64,000 bases of DNA from contig PUQB01000154.1 of assembly GCA_003024785.1 (NCBI GenBank), positions 52,348 through 116,347 on the forward strand, given 5' to 3'. The notes under the pieces were generated by a model. The model was given only the letters and a program-made list of their open reading frames with translations. It had not been told where the DNA came from and searched no databases. Both the position numbers and the translations under genes were made by a program. Within the stretch, counting starts at the first letter, position 1, and each line of letters opens with the position of its first letter. This document shows positions 34,001-45,366 of the stretch, piece by piece. Source of the stretch: Selaginella tamariscina (taxonomy: Eukaryota; Streptophyta; Lycopodiopsida; Selaginellales; Selaginellaceae).

Positions 34001-36689
34001 CATTAAATTTATCTCAGAAATGTGATAATATAAAAGTAATTTCAAGTTCATTTACGTATAATATTCATTTAATAAGTTATTCATTACAATGAATATAACA
34101 CTTAAAAAATGTATTTTTAATAAACTTAATAAAACATTAAATTGTTAATTACTTATCTTTACAATAAGTTTTCTAGAAATAATACTTTAGTCTAATGTTA
34201 TTATGAAGTTTTGAATTAGTTTTATATAATTTTTTTTTATTTACTACTTTAAAATTAATAATGCTTCATTTAAAATAATTTTCAGATATACAATCTATGT
34301 TAAAAAAAATCAACTTAAAAAACAAAAGGCATAAATATAAACTATCACTTTAATACTTACAAATTTTATTTAAACCCATTTTCTTTTAAAACACGTTATG
34401 ATAAACTTTTAAATATTTATTTATTTGCACTGATTTATAATACATTTACAAAAACATTACGATTTGTTATTATACTTTGCGGTTTTTAAAACATAATATT
34501 AACTTAGATTCTTCATTTCAATTAAATCTAAAAATTTTGTTATCTTGAAACTAAAAAAATAATTTTTTATTATATAACAAGTTAATTTAAATTCATTTAT
34601 TATAAACGTTATTTTCATTTTACAAAATATAAAACAATAATTAATAACACTTTTTAAACATTTATAAGATAACCTTTTATTTATCATTAAAACATATAAT
34701 ATCTTGGAGTTGAATATTAAAAAATAACATATTAACATTATTCATATTAAATTTTAAAGTGCAATTACTATAATCATTCATTATTTATTATTATTTATTT
34801 ATAAACATCTATATGCTTTTTATTTATATAATTCATTTGTTTTTTTATTTTACAAAAAAAAATTATGCCACAACATTTTGGCAGTTTGAACGGATTAGTT
34901 TTAATGCTGTGCAATTTTAATTATTTAAATAATATTAAATTTATTAACAATATATTCTTCATTTCATGAATTTTAAATATGTATGTAAAATAAAAATTAT
35001 TATAAATTTAAAATATATTAGTACTATTTTAATGTCAATGTCTAATATAAAACTACTTATGAAAACTACATATATTTGACTGACTTTATTGTAACAAATT
35101 TATTTTAAAAAATTTAAATTGTATATGTTTTAGTTTAAACTTATTTTAGAAGATAAAATTCTAAAAAACTAGAAACAAAGTCAACGGCGTTGATTATTTT
35201 TCTTTTTAAATATAATCAAATCCATTACAAAATATAGGCCATAACATAAAAATAGTATATTTAGAATCTAAAATATTTTTAAAATAATATTTTAGAATTT
35301 AAATACTTTTAGAATCCTCACAAATAGTATTAGAAATAGATTATATATTTAATTATGTTTTTTATACACACACATATATATGTATGTATATATGTGTTTC
35401 ATTCATGTATATTGTTAGAGTAGTATTTAGATCACATAAGAGTTGTAAGTTTCATGTATTTTTTGAAGAAATATATTGGGGAAAATACAAAAACAAGATA
35501 CATGGTGAATCGATGAAAAAAAATATAATTATGAGTAAAACCGTAGTATGGTGCATGTGGTGGAATATGCATGTGAACATGTAAGTGGAATTCATCAAAG
35601 GAGTAGTTATCATGGAGAGCGCATCATTCTTAATACAAATGGTGGATCAATAGAAAGTATGACTAGTTGGCATAATTAAAGCAGTGTGCATTAACATTGT
35701 GCAAATTAAATATAAGGTGTTCTTAGTTGTATTACTATGGATTGGCCACAAAAATCAACCTTATTGAATCTTGTTAAGTGGGCGTGGTTGCAAGATGTGA
35801 ATGTACGACATAATTAAGAATAATGATGAAATGACACTGTATAAGAACAGGTAAGAAACTATTATGAAGACACAACAGAAATTATAGATTGAGCAACCAA
35901 TGCAACCCTTAGGAATAAAGGATTATGACTGACATTACAATTTAAATATGGAAGAAAAATAAATATTAATCGATATTAATCTGGATTTGTCAGAGATTGC
36001 ACAAGCTGATTTATATCAAATGACACAAAAAAATGAGTAACAGCAAGATGTGAAAAGATAAAAATGAGATCATGTATATGATTGACGAACTATAATAGCA
36101 ACACATAAAAGCCCTTGGATTAAACATACAAGTTCAAACAACCATACGAGCAATAAATTAAAGTATGACAAAGAGACAAAACAACTAATACGAACTAAAC
36201 ACTATTGGAGATTATGAGTAACAAAAAGACAGAAGAAATAAAAATTAAAAAAAAAAACAAAGTCCACGTAAAATTGGAATTATAATGGACCAGAACTAGA
36301 GTACCAAACAAAAGTATAACGATGAAATGCAAATGTATTTGCATAAGTTATGAAGATTTGAAATGAGTTCTAGCAACAATTTGCTCTCACCAAATAGAAT
36401 TGTTACCTCAAGCAACAATAAGCATATAGAATGAATCCTACATTCCTAGCGAAGGTGAAGGAAGAAGTGGATTGGTATATTCAATCGAGAAACATAATGG
36501 TTATCACCAATAATTATTATTCCAAAAAAATGGAACAACTAGTGCTACGTTTGAACTATATTACATAATTGCTGAAATATTGTACAAACAAGGAAGTAAC
36601 AAAGTATTAAGAATATGCATATTGGAAAAAGAAGTAAAAATGATATTACAATGAGTACATTTGACACTTTGTAGGTACATTATAGCATG

Positions 36690-37140
36690 CAAAGTATTAC
36701 AATTTAGATTATGATGACCAACATTATTCAAGGATGGTATAGAATATTATAAGAAGTGTCTGAAATGCAACAACACCAACTAGTGCCACATCATCAAGTG
36801 CAACCGTTACATCCTAAGATGTCATTTGGGTCATTCATGAAATGGGAATGGATTTTATGGGGCCAATCAACCCTAAGAATAGTAAGAAAATCAGTACATG
36901 CTACAAATGGGCAGAGGTAATTGCGAGCAACACAAGTTGCTAAGTTATTTGTGAAAACATTGTGGTATGGTTTGGAGCACCAATGAAACAACCAAGGAAT
37001 GCATTTTGTTAACAACATTATCAAAATATTATGTTCTAAATATTTGGTCAAACATTATGTCTTTACAGTTTATAATCCACAAGGCAATGGGCAAGCAGAA
37101 TTTACTAACAAGATACAAAGGCTCTTAGAACAAGCTTGGT
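36690..37140 (+). pseudogene. Decayed gypsy integrase fragment
   Basis: Frame-broken traces in order: PTLFKDGIEYYKKCLKCN (integrase zinc region), EMDFMGPINP, VVWFGAPM, then KYLVKHYVFTVYNPQGNGQA and EFTNKI of the DDE core. Upstream DNA to about 35600 is more GC-rich than the spacer and may be older pol sequence, but I cannot align it with confidence. It ends near 37140, where Harbinger sequence starts. Confidence 0.65.
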
Positions 37141-37149
37141 GGGGCTATA

Positions 37150-37610
37150 GGGTGCCGGCCTGATCCAACAAACAACCCCAACCGCGTGTATGCTAGGGTT
37201 CAATAATGACAGAAATGTTTAGGAACAATCGTAATATTCAATAAGCTCGTTGAGAGGAAGCCCGAAGTCAATTACATGATAATGGATAAAGATAATGCTA
37301 AAGGCGTTAACATTTTGTAAATATGCAAAAAGGTGCTCATAAAAATGTAGAGTGGAGTATTCTACAAGCACGTTTCAAATTGTTACAAGACCTACACATT
37401 TTTAAAAATTGAAGGACTTCAAATTCATAATGACAGCTTGTGTTGTATTACACAATATGATTATACACATGGTGAAGACAATAGGATTCGATACATTGTG
37501 TCACCCCAAGGCTGCAAAAGAGGTGATAGAGACTTGCAAGTTTTCATCCAACACATTAAAGCTTCGCAATGACCTTATTGAACATTTGTGGCAAGAAAAG
37601 GTGAACCATA
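37150..37610 (+). pseudogene. PIF/Harbinger transposase C-terminal part, decayed
   Basis: This resembles plant ALP1/Harbinger-type DDE nucleases (DDE_Tnp_4). Seen in order: GFNNDRNV, KNVEWSILQARFKLL (with the expected catalytic Glu), FIMTACVVLHNMIIHMV and RNDLIEHLWQEKV. The catalytic Asp regions are not recognisable. Frame breaks occur before 37400; the open frame after 37409 covers the C-terminal part. Confidence 0.72.
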
Positions 37611-37619
37611 CATTTTTCT

Positions 37620-37920
37620 TACCTTCTTTTATAGTTTTTTTTTTACCAATTCTCTTTCAATTTTGCCATCTGCTTCCTCAATATACTTTGTTTCTTCAAC
37701 TTAAAGTACTGCTTACTTGTCTCATCCCACCCCCAATGGCAATGCTATTATGGTCTGCTCACAAGTCTTTCTCAGCGTATTGTTCAACTACCATATGCAA
37801 ATGCAACATCTCATTTATTGCTTTTGTCCTATTGACTACATGTATAAACTATATGAAAGTCTCGAGCAGCAACATCCTCAAACTTGTTGAGCTTGGCCTT
37901 TTTTACGATGGATTGGTATA
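37620..37920 (-). pseudogene. Harbinger ORF1 (Myb/SANT-like) C-terminal remnant
   Basis: The minus strand has a basic helical block, YFKLKKQSILRKQMAKLKEN, that fits the C-terminal coiled coil of Harbinger ORF1 proteins. It lies opposite to the transposase gene, the usual Harbinger layout. The N-terminal part of the same ORF lies on the far side of the gypsy element, at 42040-42420. Decay is heavy. Confidence 0.45.
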
Positions 37921-38192
37921 ATGGCCTCAACAATCATCTTGTCTTCAAGTTCATTGGCTTTATTATCTTTAATAGCATTTTCGTCAATAACACATAAATT
38001 GAATAGACTATTTAAATAGTATGAAGCAGAAACATCTCTATGTATGTGTGCATGTGTGGGTATAAGGTGACACTAGTATGTTCTTTTTAATGAAAGATCT
38101 TATTGTTAGAGCATAATATCTTTTTTCTTTCTTTGTTTTTTTGTGCCTTTCTTGGCTTCTACCACAACTTGAATTTGGGTGCTTTATTATAT

Positions 38193-38395
38193 GTTACAAC
38201 CCGTATAACGAATCAAAGAATATTCCTAGAAAGGTATAAGCTAGAATATTCCTAAAGAGCTATACCTAGATCTAAGAGAATTAAGGGCACACAAGATGGA
38301 AGCCTTTTTAGAGAGCAGCGTGGAGACTAGAGACAGCTCGGGGGAGGTCGGGTGGTTTTGTGAGGGTCTCTAGTTTGTACGTAGTGGTGCTAACA
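38193..38395 (+). repeat. 5' LTR of gypsy copy 3
   Basis: 203 bp, TG...CA ends, followed two bases later by the initiator-tRNA-type primer-binding site. Confidence 0.87.
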
Positions 38396-38644
38396 ATTGG
38401 TATCGGAGCAAGGTTCGAGATGAGTGCCTGGTGGGAAGGAGGATAATACCACATGTGTGAGATTGGACACTAAAAGGCAAATTGTCCAAGGACAGGGTTT
38501 CAATGGTGGTAAGGACAAGTAGATGCCTAAGGAGATGGAGCGTGGAGAGGAGCACAAAGGAGACTTCTCTAAACCACAAGGTAAATTTCTATTTGTTCTT
38601 GCTCAATAGGTAAACTACATGGCACGGAGGAGCCCACACACGTG

Positions 38645-41600
38645 CTATTGTGGTGGAGGGACGACTTGGTGAGCGTCCAGTGCGAGTCCTTGTGGATAGC
38701 ATGAGTAGCGATAACTTTGTGTCAACAAAGTTAGTGGAGGAGTGCAGCTTGCCCACAATCAATATGAATTTGAAGGCTCAACTATCACACAGAGCTACAG
38801 TGCTTGTGTGGAGGAGTTACAGCTGGAGGTTGGCAAAACCCAGCTGGTGGAGCTGCGCGAAGAGCCTCAATACGAGATTGAGGGCTCAGCTATCACACAG
38901 AGCTACATGCTTGTGTGGAGGAGTTACAGCTAGGTTGGCAAAACCCAGCTGGTGGAGCTGCGAAGAGCCTCAATACGAGATTGAGGGCTCAGCTATCACA
39001 CAGAGCTACAGTGCTTGTGTGGAGGAGTTACAGCTGGAGGTTGGCAAAACCCAGCTGGTGGAGCTTACGAAGACTGTGCCTCAATACGAGATTGAGGGCT
39101 CAGCTATCACACAGAGCTACAGTGCTTGTGTGGAGTTACAGCTGTAGGTTGGCAAAACCCAGCTGGTGGAGCTGCAAGAAGACTGTGCCTCAATACGAGA
39201 TTGAGGGCTCAGCTATCACACAGAGCTACAGTGCTTGTGTGGAGGAGTTACAGTTAGGTTGGCAAAACCCAGCTGGTGGAGCTGAACGAAGACTGTGCCT
39301 CAATACGAGATTGAGGGCTTAGTTGTCACACAGAGCTAAATTGCTTGTGTGGAGGAGTTACAGAGAGGTTGGCAAAACCCAGCTGGTGGAGACTTTCTTT
39401 CTTGCGAAGCTAGTGCGTGTGGATCCTAAGATCTAGTGGAGCACCAAGCACATGAAGCTTGAGTATAGTGAAGTGAAAGACACTTGGTTTGGAACAAAGC
39501 TTGAGTCTCCAAACAAGTTCTTTTACTGTCACCTTGAGCAAAGCTGTTGTGCGAGGAGTTTGCTGACGTCTTCCCTCCTGAGCTACCTCATGGCTACCAC
39601 ATGCAAGAGGTGTGGAGCTGGAATAGGGTACGAAAGCCATTTACCGTAAGCCATTCCGACTGAGCCATGCTAAGGAGCAAGAGGTTAAGAGACAAGTGAT
39701 GGAGCTATTGGAATATGGCTTCATACAACTGAGCAAGTCTCCATTTGGTGCACCAGTATTGCTTGTCAGGAAGAAAATGGCACCATGAGGATGTGCATAG
39801 ACTACAGAGCTCTCAACAAGCAAACAGTGAAGGACAGGATGCCCATGCCATGTGTGGATACTATCATGGATCATCTCGGTGGAGCCAGAGTGTTCACCAA
39901 GATAGTTGGGCATTTCGAGTTCACTGTTATGCCATTCGGCTTAACAAATGCCCCAGTCACATTCACTCGGTTGACGACTGAGGTGTTTGGTGACTACTTG
40001 CACGACTTTGTGGAGATCTTCCTCAACGATATTCTTATTTACAGTAAGAATATGAAGGAGCATGTGCAGCATTTGCAAGAGTTCTTCAGTTGTTGAGGGA
40101 GAACAAGCTCTATGCAAAGAAGAGCAAATGTGCATTTGCTCAGTGCAAAGTGGAGTATTTGGGTCACATTGTGACGCCAAGTGGAGTGAAGACTGATCCA
40201 CAGAAGGTGGCAGTGGTGGAGCAATGGCCAGTTCCTAGCAATGCAAAGAGTTACGGAGTTTCTTGGGCATGGCTGGTTATTACGCGGTATGTCAAGGATT
40301 ATGCCAAGAAAGCTTCTCCGTTAACTAGGTTGCTGAGGAAGGACGTTCCCTTTGCATGAAGTGCTTCAGAGAAGAGCAGTTTCCAAGCTTTGAAACAAGC
40401 TTTGGTACGTGCACCAGTTTTATGTATTGCAGATCCCTCTAAGCCTTATGAGGTATCGTGTGATGCAAGTGGAGTGGCCATTGGAGTTGTACTTATGCAA
40501 GAGGGAAGGCCTATTGCTTATAAGAGTCGTACTTGAATCCTGCAGAGCAACAATACTCAACGTATGAGCAAGAACTACTGGCTATTGTTAATGCATTATG
40601 AGTTTGGAGGCACTATCTTTATGGTGCAAGTTTCAAAGTGTTTACAGATCACAAGACTTTGGTGTATCTGTTCAAACAGAAAGAGTTAAACTCTCAGCAA
40701 GCTCGCTGGATGGTTAAGCTCATGGAGTTTGGCAAATTTCCTATTGAGCATTGCGTGGGAAAGGCTAACGTGGTGGTATATGCTTTGTCACGCGTTAGGA
40801 GAGCCACAGTGGTTAGAGAATTCCAAACACGCTTATGTAATGCATTAACAAGGACGGTCAGTGAGTTTAGCCAGGTAGTTCAACATGCTCAAGCACAAGA
40901 CGCTGAGGTGCAGGAGCTCAAGGACAGCTAGAGCCACCATTCTCATTTTAGGATGGAGTTTTGTACTACAATGGCCGTGTGTATCTTCCTCGTGTGGACC
41001 ATTTGATCAACCAGTACTATATTTCCATCATGATCACCCGGAGGCTGGTCATTTTGGGGGGGAAACGTATGAGTTGATCAAGAGAAGGTTCTATTGGAGG
41101 AATATGAAAGCTAATATCATAGAGTACTGCAGGACTTGTGACAAGTGTCAGCAAGTAAAGGTGCCCAGGGAAAAACCAAGTGGGCTATTAGTACCATTGC
41201 CTATTCCAGACAGGCGATGGGGCAGTATCTCTATGGACTTTGTCACCCATTTGCCAAGGACACAGTGGCATTGGAATGAGTCCATATTATGCTATGTTTG
41301 GACGGCATTCCAAGACAGCTTTTGAGCTGGGTTTAGCAAGTAAGAAAGCTCAAGGCAACATGGATGAGGAAGCTAAAGATCTGAGTGTTGAGCTTAGAAA
41401 CATTCAGAGTTTGTGCAAGAAGAACTTACAAGTAGCTCAGAGCCGAGCTATCAAGTTTGTTAATGAGCACAGAAGCTTCCAAGAGTTCCAGGTGGGAGAT
41501 TATGTATATCTGAGTGGTATTTGCCACACATGTAAGGCGAACACTGTTGTGGCCTTACGGAAGGGACACAATGATAAGTTGTCTCCTAGGTACTCAGGTC

Positions 41601-41776
41601 CTTATGAGATTCTGGAGCGTATCGATAAGGTGGCATATCGACTACGGCTGCCAGAAGGAGTGAGGGTGCACCCAGTGTTTCATGTTAGCCAGTTAAAGAG
41701 AGTACTCACAAGGAACGAGTCCCGGGTAGATTCTTTGTGGATGTACAAGGCTAATGATACAGGACCAGTTGAGTAA
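38645..41776 (+). pseudogene. Gypsy copy 3 pol (protease, partial RT, RNase H, integrase remnants)
   Basis: The protease has RVLVDSMSSDNFVS, with Met where Gly of the DSG triad is expected. A tandem repeat then fills 38755-39395. RT keeps CIDYRALNKQT, VMPFGLTNAPVTF and LNDILIYS; the usual DD is ND, and about 20 residues are missing between FTKI and GHFEF. RNase H has CDASGVAIGVVL near 40460. The integrase zinc region is HHDHPEAGHFGG...CDKCQQ (about 41030-41150). The catalytic core after [11 protein letters not shown] is deleted, joining to [10 protein letters not shown]. The C-terminal [12 protein letters not shown] and [11 protein letters not shown] end at 41776. Confidence 0.85.
38755..39395 (+). 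repeat. Six tandem copies of a 103-111-bp unit inside gypsy copy 3
   Basis: CCTCAATACGAGATTGAGGG recurs at 38865, 38968, 39079, 39188 and 39298, with a diverged first copy near 38755. A full unit is 111 bp (37 codons). It lies between protease and RT and encodes a repeat with YEIEGSAITQSYSACVEELQ. Confidence 0.9.
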
Positions 41777-41821
41777 GTTATACTGCCCTTGAGGACAAGG
41801 ACTTGCTAATGGGGGGAGGAT

Positions 41822-42029
41822 TGTTACGACCCGTATAACGAATCAAAGAATATTCCCAGAAAGGTATAAGCTAGAATATTCCTAAAGAACTATACCTAGA
41901 TCTAAGAGAATTAAGGGCACACAAGATTGGAAGTCTTTTTAGAGAACAGCGTTTGGAAATTAGAGACAGCTCGGGGGAGGTCGGGTGGTTTTGTAAGGGT
42001 CTTTAATTTATACGTAGTGGTGCCTAACA
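41822..42029 (+). repeat. 3' LTR of gypsy copy 3
   Basis: 208 bp; differs from the 5' LTR at scattered bases and a few single-base indels. Confidence 0.87.
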
Positions 42030-42039
42030 ATATAGCACA

Positions 42040-42420
42040 TTCCAATCTGCAATACTTTCCAAAAGGGTTCCTTTTAGCTCGAAATACATGGACATCGTTG
42101 ATGCATGTCACTGTTGATATCTTGAGATGTGTTTTCGCTTTAATTGTGAGCAAGCACCTGCGTGTAGGCTCCATTGAACTTGTTAACGAGTTCGTTGCAA
42201 AATCTTTTAGCAGTTGACCAGCCCATCAACATCAAATCTGGTCTCAAGCAGTAAAGAATTTGACTTTGAACTTTCCGAAAACTTTATAGAAAACTTTGTT
42301 CTCTTTATCGGGTCCTCACTAATCTCCAACCAAGATTTTGTGAGAAGCTCATCCTCTGTATAAGACCAAGTTTTAGATTACTTTTCCCTTGGTTGTGCTT
42401 CTTGATTCTCAAGGGTGGCT
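42040..42420 (-). pseudogene. Harbinger ORF1 (Myb/SANT-like) N-terminal part, decayed
   Basis: The minus strand reads SWLEISEDPIKRTKF near 42330 and VNKFNGAYTQVLAHN near 42170. Both blocks fit plant Harbinger SANT/Myb-like proteins (family pattern WL.ISEDP..GT and K.NKF.G.Y.Q). DVHVFRAKRNPFGKYCRLEC follows near 42060 and runs into the gypsy insertion. This ORF faces the transposase at 37150-37610, so the two pieces and that gene are one Harbinger element. Confidence 0.58.
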
Positions 42421-44230
42421 GCTCGACGCTCACAACTAAGTAATAAGTAGGACACACGTCCTAACTCACAATGTGAGTATCATATGTGCATTGTCCTTTA
42501 GGACGCATGATGCTCAACTATATGTAACAGTGTGTCTGCAAGTAAGTACACGCGCGCGCGCGCGCACACACACACATATATATATATAATATGAAGATTT
42601 TAAACAGAATGTACATCGTTTTCATTGTTTCTGGATCTTATATAGTATATATATAGCATTCCTACGTGTGTAATTGCCTTTACACACACTTATACGTACC
42701 CGTATATATGAAGTGACATCTTCTTAGCAGAGATATTGGAGTACTTATTTATATTTCATCCAGAGGCACAACCAGGGCATGTTCTAGAGTTGCACCCTAA
42801 GCATGGTTAGGACATTAACGTCGCTTGAAGGTGTTTTCTAGCATGAGTTTTGACCATGTCAGGTGTGGAAGTGTGTGTTATATTAAATAGTTATTATATA
42901 AGTGTATTACTATATAGTTTAAAGTAATTACTTGAGTATGTAATAATGTATTAAATTAAATATTAGAATTTGATAAGCTATTTAAATTTACTAACTAGAT
43001 TAAACTTTTTGCAAGTTGGTATTTTTGGAATCTACTAGTATGATTTATATATATTCTCTATAAGTGTACATACACATTCATATACTCTTTGTGTTGCCAC
43101 CTAAGTGCCGTTCAGACCTTGACCCTCCTAACGGGTACTTACATAGCTAGTTTTTGGTCCTCTACATAAGGCAATTGCCTTACGTTAGACGTCTTTATCG
43201 AATAGTTTCTCACATGCCTCACCTTTGGTAACCTGTAAATCTTATCCACCACGTCTTGTATGCCAGCCTGTACCATCATCACACATAACCTCTAAGAACA
43301 TTGGTAACATGAATATGCCATTGATTATCTATCTCAAATAGTTACTTGGAGTAGTTGGTAGACACTCAACCGTCGATAGTATGTTAGCAACATCCTCATG
43401 CCATTGAAAACGTCCACCTAACATCGGTACAACTATGCCCAACTTAAACCTAGCAACATCCTTATCTCATGGTCTTGTTCACCACCCCGACCTATCCCAG
43501 ACCTTGTCGAACTTGCATTGCAAACTCTAAACTTGGCTTTGGCATTCTATGCCAAACCATCTATAAACCTTATATGCAAAAGACCCAGTGTATATACCTT
43601 ATATATATATAGGATTTATTAGGCTTCATTATCGTACTACAAGATGCGAATAAAGTACTTATACTCTGGACAAAGGCAGTAATAAAACCAAGGCATATTC
43701 TGCCACAGTTGAGAACTTGCTTTTCAATATATGTACACAAGCTTTGTAAACTTCATTAAGAATTACATAATTTTATTTACTGTAATAGTAACTTGGCTTT
43801 TTTATACAAACATTGGAATCCGTACACATTGACAGTTGCGTGCACGCACGTGCATGTGTGACACATGAAACTCGGTATTGACAGATAAAACACAGATTAA
43901 CATTAAATGCCTAGTTAAATGAGATTAAACGACCTAATCGTTACCTTACTTGACAGCATTTACCGATCGGTCTGACAAATCCGTATACACAAATGACACT
44001 GGAATTGTTGGTAATCCATTATGATGCATGCAATACAATATATATGTGTAATATTTATATAACGTATATAAATACATACGTTGAACATGGAATGGTATAC
44101 TCGGATATCCTGGCTGGAGCTTGTGTATATGTGTTTATGGAATATGTACACACTTTAAATATATATATTAATATATAATATATATATTATAATATATATA
44201 TAAAAAGAACCAGTTTGATATTATGTAAGC
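42421..44230. other. Spacer with microsatellites; no gene recognised
   Basis: Contains a (CG)n(CA)n(TA)n run at about 42551-42588 and an AT palindrome at about 44158-44205. The part at 43080-43560 is more GC-rich and might be an old element, but I see no motif that identifies it. Confidence 0.55.
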
Positions 44231-44234
44231 ACAT

Positions 44235-44939
44235 TTACACTAAATAGGAAATGGCCAAGCAACTAGCTTGGCGCTTGGCACCATTTCTCCCCTTGTCCTT
44301 GTTAGGGGAAACCTTTTTGCCCTTTCCTGTAAGAGAAACCTTTTCCCCATTGTGAAGAGCCCCTTTCCCCAGCCTTTTTGCCCTTGTCGGGAGAAACCTT
44401 ATCAGCCTTTTGCCCTTGTCGGCAAGCAACCTTCTCGGCAGGGCAAACCTTTTGGCTCTTGGCGAAGCCCTTCCGCTGGCAGAGGGCGACCTTATGTCCT
44501 CGGACTGGGCAATGCCGGTGAGGAAGGGAAATGAGGCCAAGCAGCTCCTGGTCAGTGTCCTCTGCGCCACGGTAGAAAGCCGAAATGGGCACGGCATTCT
44601 CCTGGTTGTACTTGTAAGTGCTGGGAGTGTCGTCTACAACCACGACCTTCTTCATGTCCTGCCCAGGTCTTGAGCAGCTTATGCTTCACGCGGCACGGGC
44701 GTCAGCACGACTCCCCAAACAGCCGGAATGAAATCCTACCCTTGTCGATGTTGTCCACTACTTGACTCACCAGCTCCCTCGGTGCCGCCGTGAACAGGAC
44801 AATCTCGTACAGTCCCGCCATTGTGTCCAGGAATTCATCCAGCCCCCCGCTTCACCTCGCCGTGCACCAGCGTGTGGTCCAGATCCAGCACCAGAGTCGG
44901 GCGCCCCATGTGCTGCGGCCGCTGCTGCTTGATCAACAT
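44235..44939 (-). pseudogene. FCP1/SCP-like (HAD family) CTD-type phosphatase, frame-broken, with Lys-rich tail
   Basis: The start is probably ATG at 44939 (MLIKQQRPQHMGRPTL) or 44909. LVLDLDHTLVHGEV carries the DXDXT catalytic motif of FCP1/SCP/Dullard phosphatases. LDEFLDTMAGLYEIVLFTAA and RELVSQVVDNIDKG follow, then SFRLFGESC, then KKVVVVDDTPSTYKYNQENA (second catalytic Asp pair) and LISFPFLTGIAQSEDIR. These are the family blocks in order and the core has normal length. Frame shifts lie at a GGGGGG run near 44850, near 44700 and near 44540. The tail (44235-44500) is Lys/Gly/Ser-rich in repeated short units. It may be a real gene with homopolymer errors. Confidence 0.68.
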
Positions 44940-45137
44940 CCTCGCACAAGAAGCCCTAAAACCTAATCCTCCCCTGTAGATTTGGCTTTTTCTAGGGCAA
45001 ATGCCCCTAATTATCCGACTGCAAAAGAGGCATATTCCCAAACAAAGGTTTGGTCTCGAGGTACGTGCCCTAAAGTATTTAACCGCAATCATTCTAGCTA
45101 CAACGAGGTTACCCCTAGTACGTGCCCTTGAAGGCAA

Positions 45138-45366
45138 TCATAAGAAGATCGTAACTATAATATTCTACAGATTATACATCCTGTCATCAGAAGTCTATTT
45201 TAGAAGACGGGGACACGTGCACATGTACGCTAGCGTAAATAGTTAACCGTGTACACATATATGCCTGCATTGTGTATAACCTTAGAGAACGATTTAAAGA
45301 ACCTAGTTTTAATGGTAAGAGACACATTTAAAATTAATTAATATAGGATTATAACTGCAGCAAACT
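45138..45366. other. Short spacer between two minus-strand genes
   Basis: No feature recognised. The upstream side (44940-45137) remains open in one frame but shows no family signal. Confidence 0.5.

Larger units (their letters stand above)
28891..35600. other. AT-rich spacer with dispersed repeats
   Basis: About 6.7 kb of very AT-rich DNA. I find no supported gene. It contains a long inverted repeat (29605-30450), direct repeats (30735-30970 with 33770-34000), a segment duplicated at 46 kb, an inverted copy of a repeat at 47-48 kb, and a microsatellite-rich zone at 33030-33540. The rest shows no structure I can name. Confidence 0.65.
38193..42029 (+). mobile_element. Ty3/gypsy element, copy 3 (small, defective), nested in a Harbinger element
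   Basis: LTRs of 203 bp (38193-38395) and 208 bp (41822-42029) start TGTTAC.ACCCGTATAACG and end TAACA. A primer-binding site TTGGTATCGGAGC follows the 5' LTR, and a purine tract (ATGGGGGGAGGAT) precedes the 3' LTR. Flanks are TTATA (left) and ATATA (right), a 5-bp duplication with one change. The internal region is only 3.4 kb: gag is missing, RT has an internal deletion and the integrase core is lost. It is a defective copy. Confidence 0.88.

Noticed and set aside
38755..39395. A CRISPR-like array
   Set aside because: The repeats are contiguous coding units without spacers, inside a retrotransposon.
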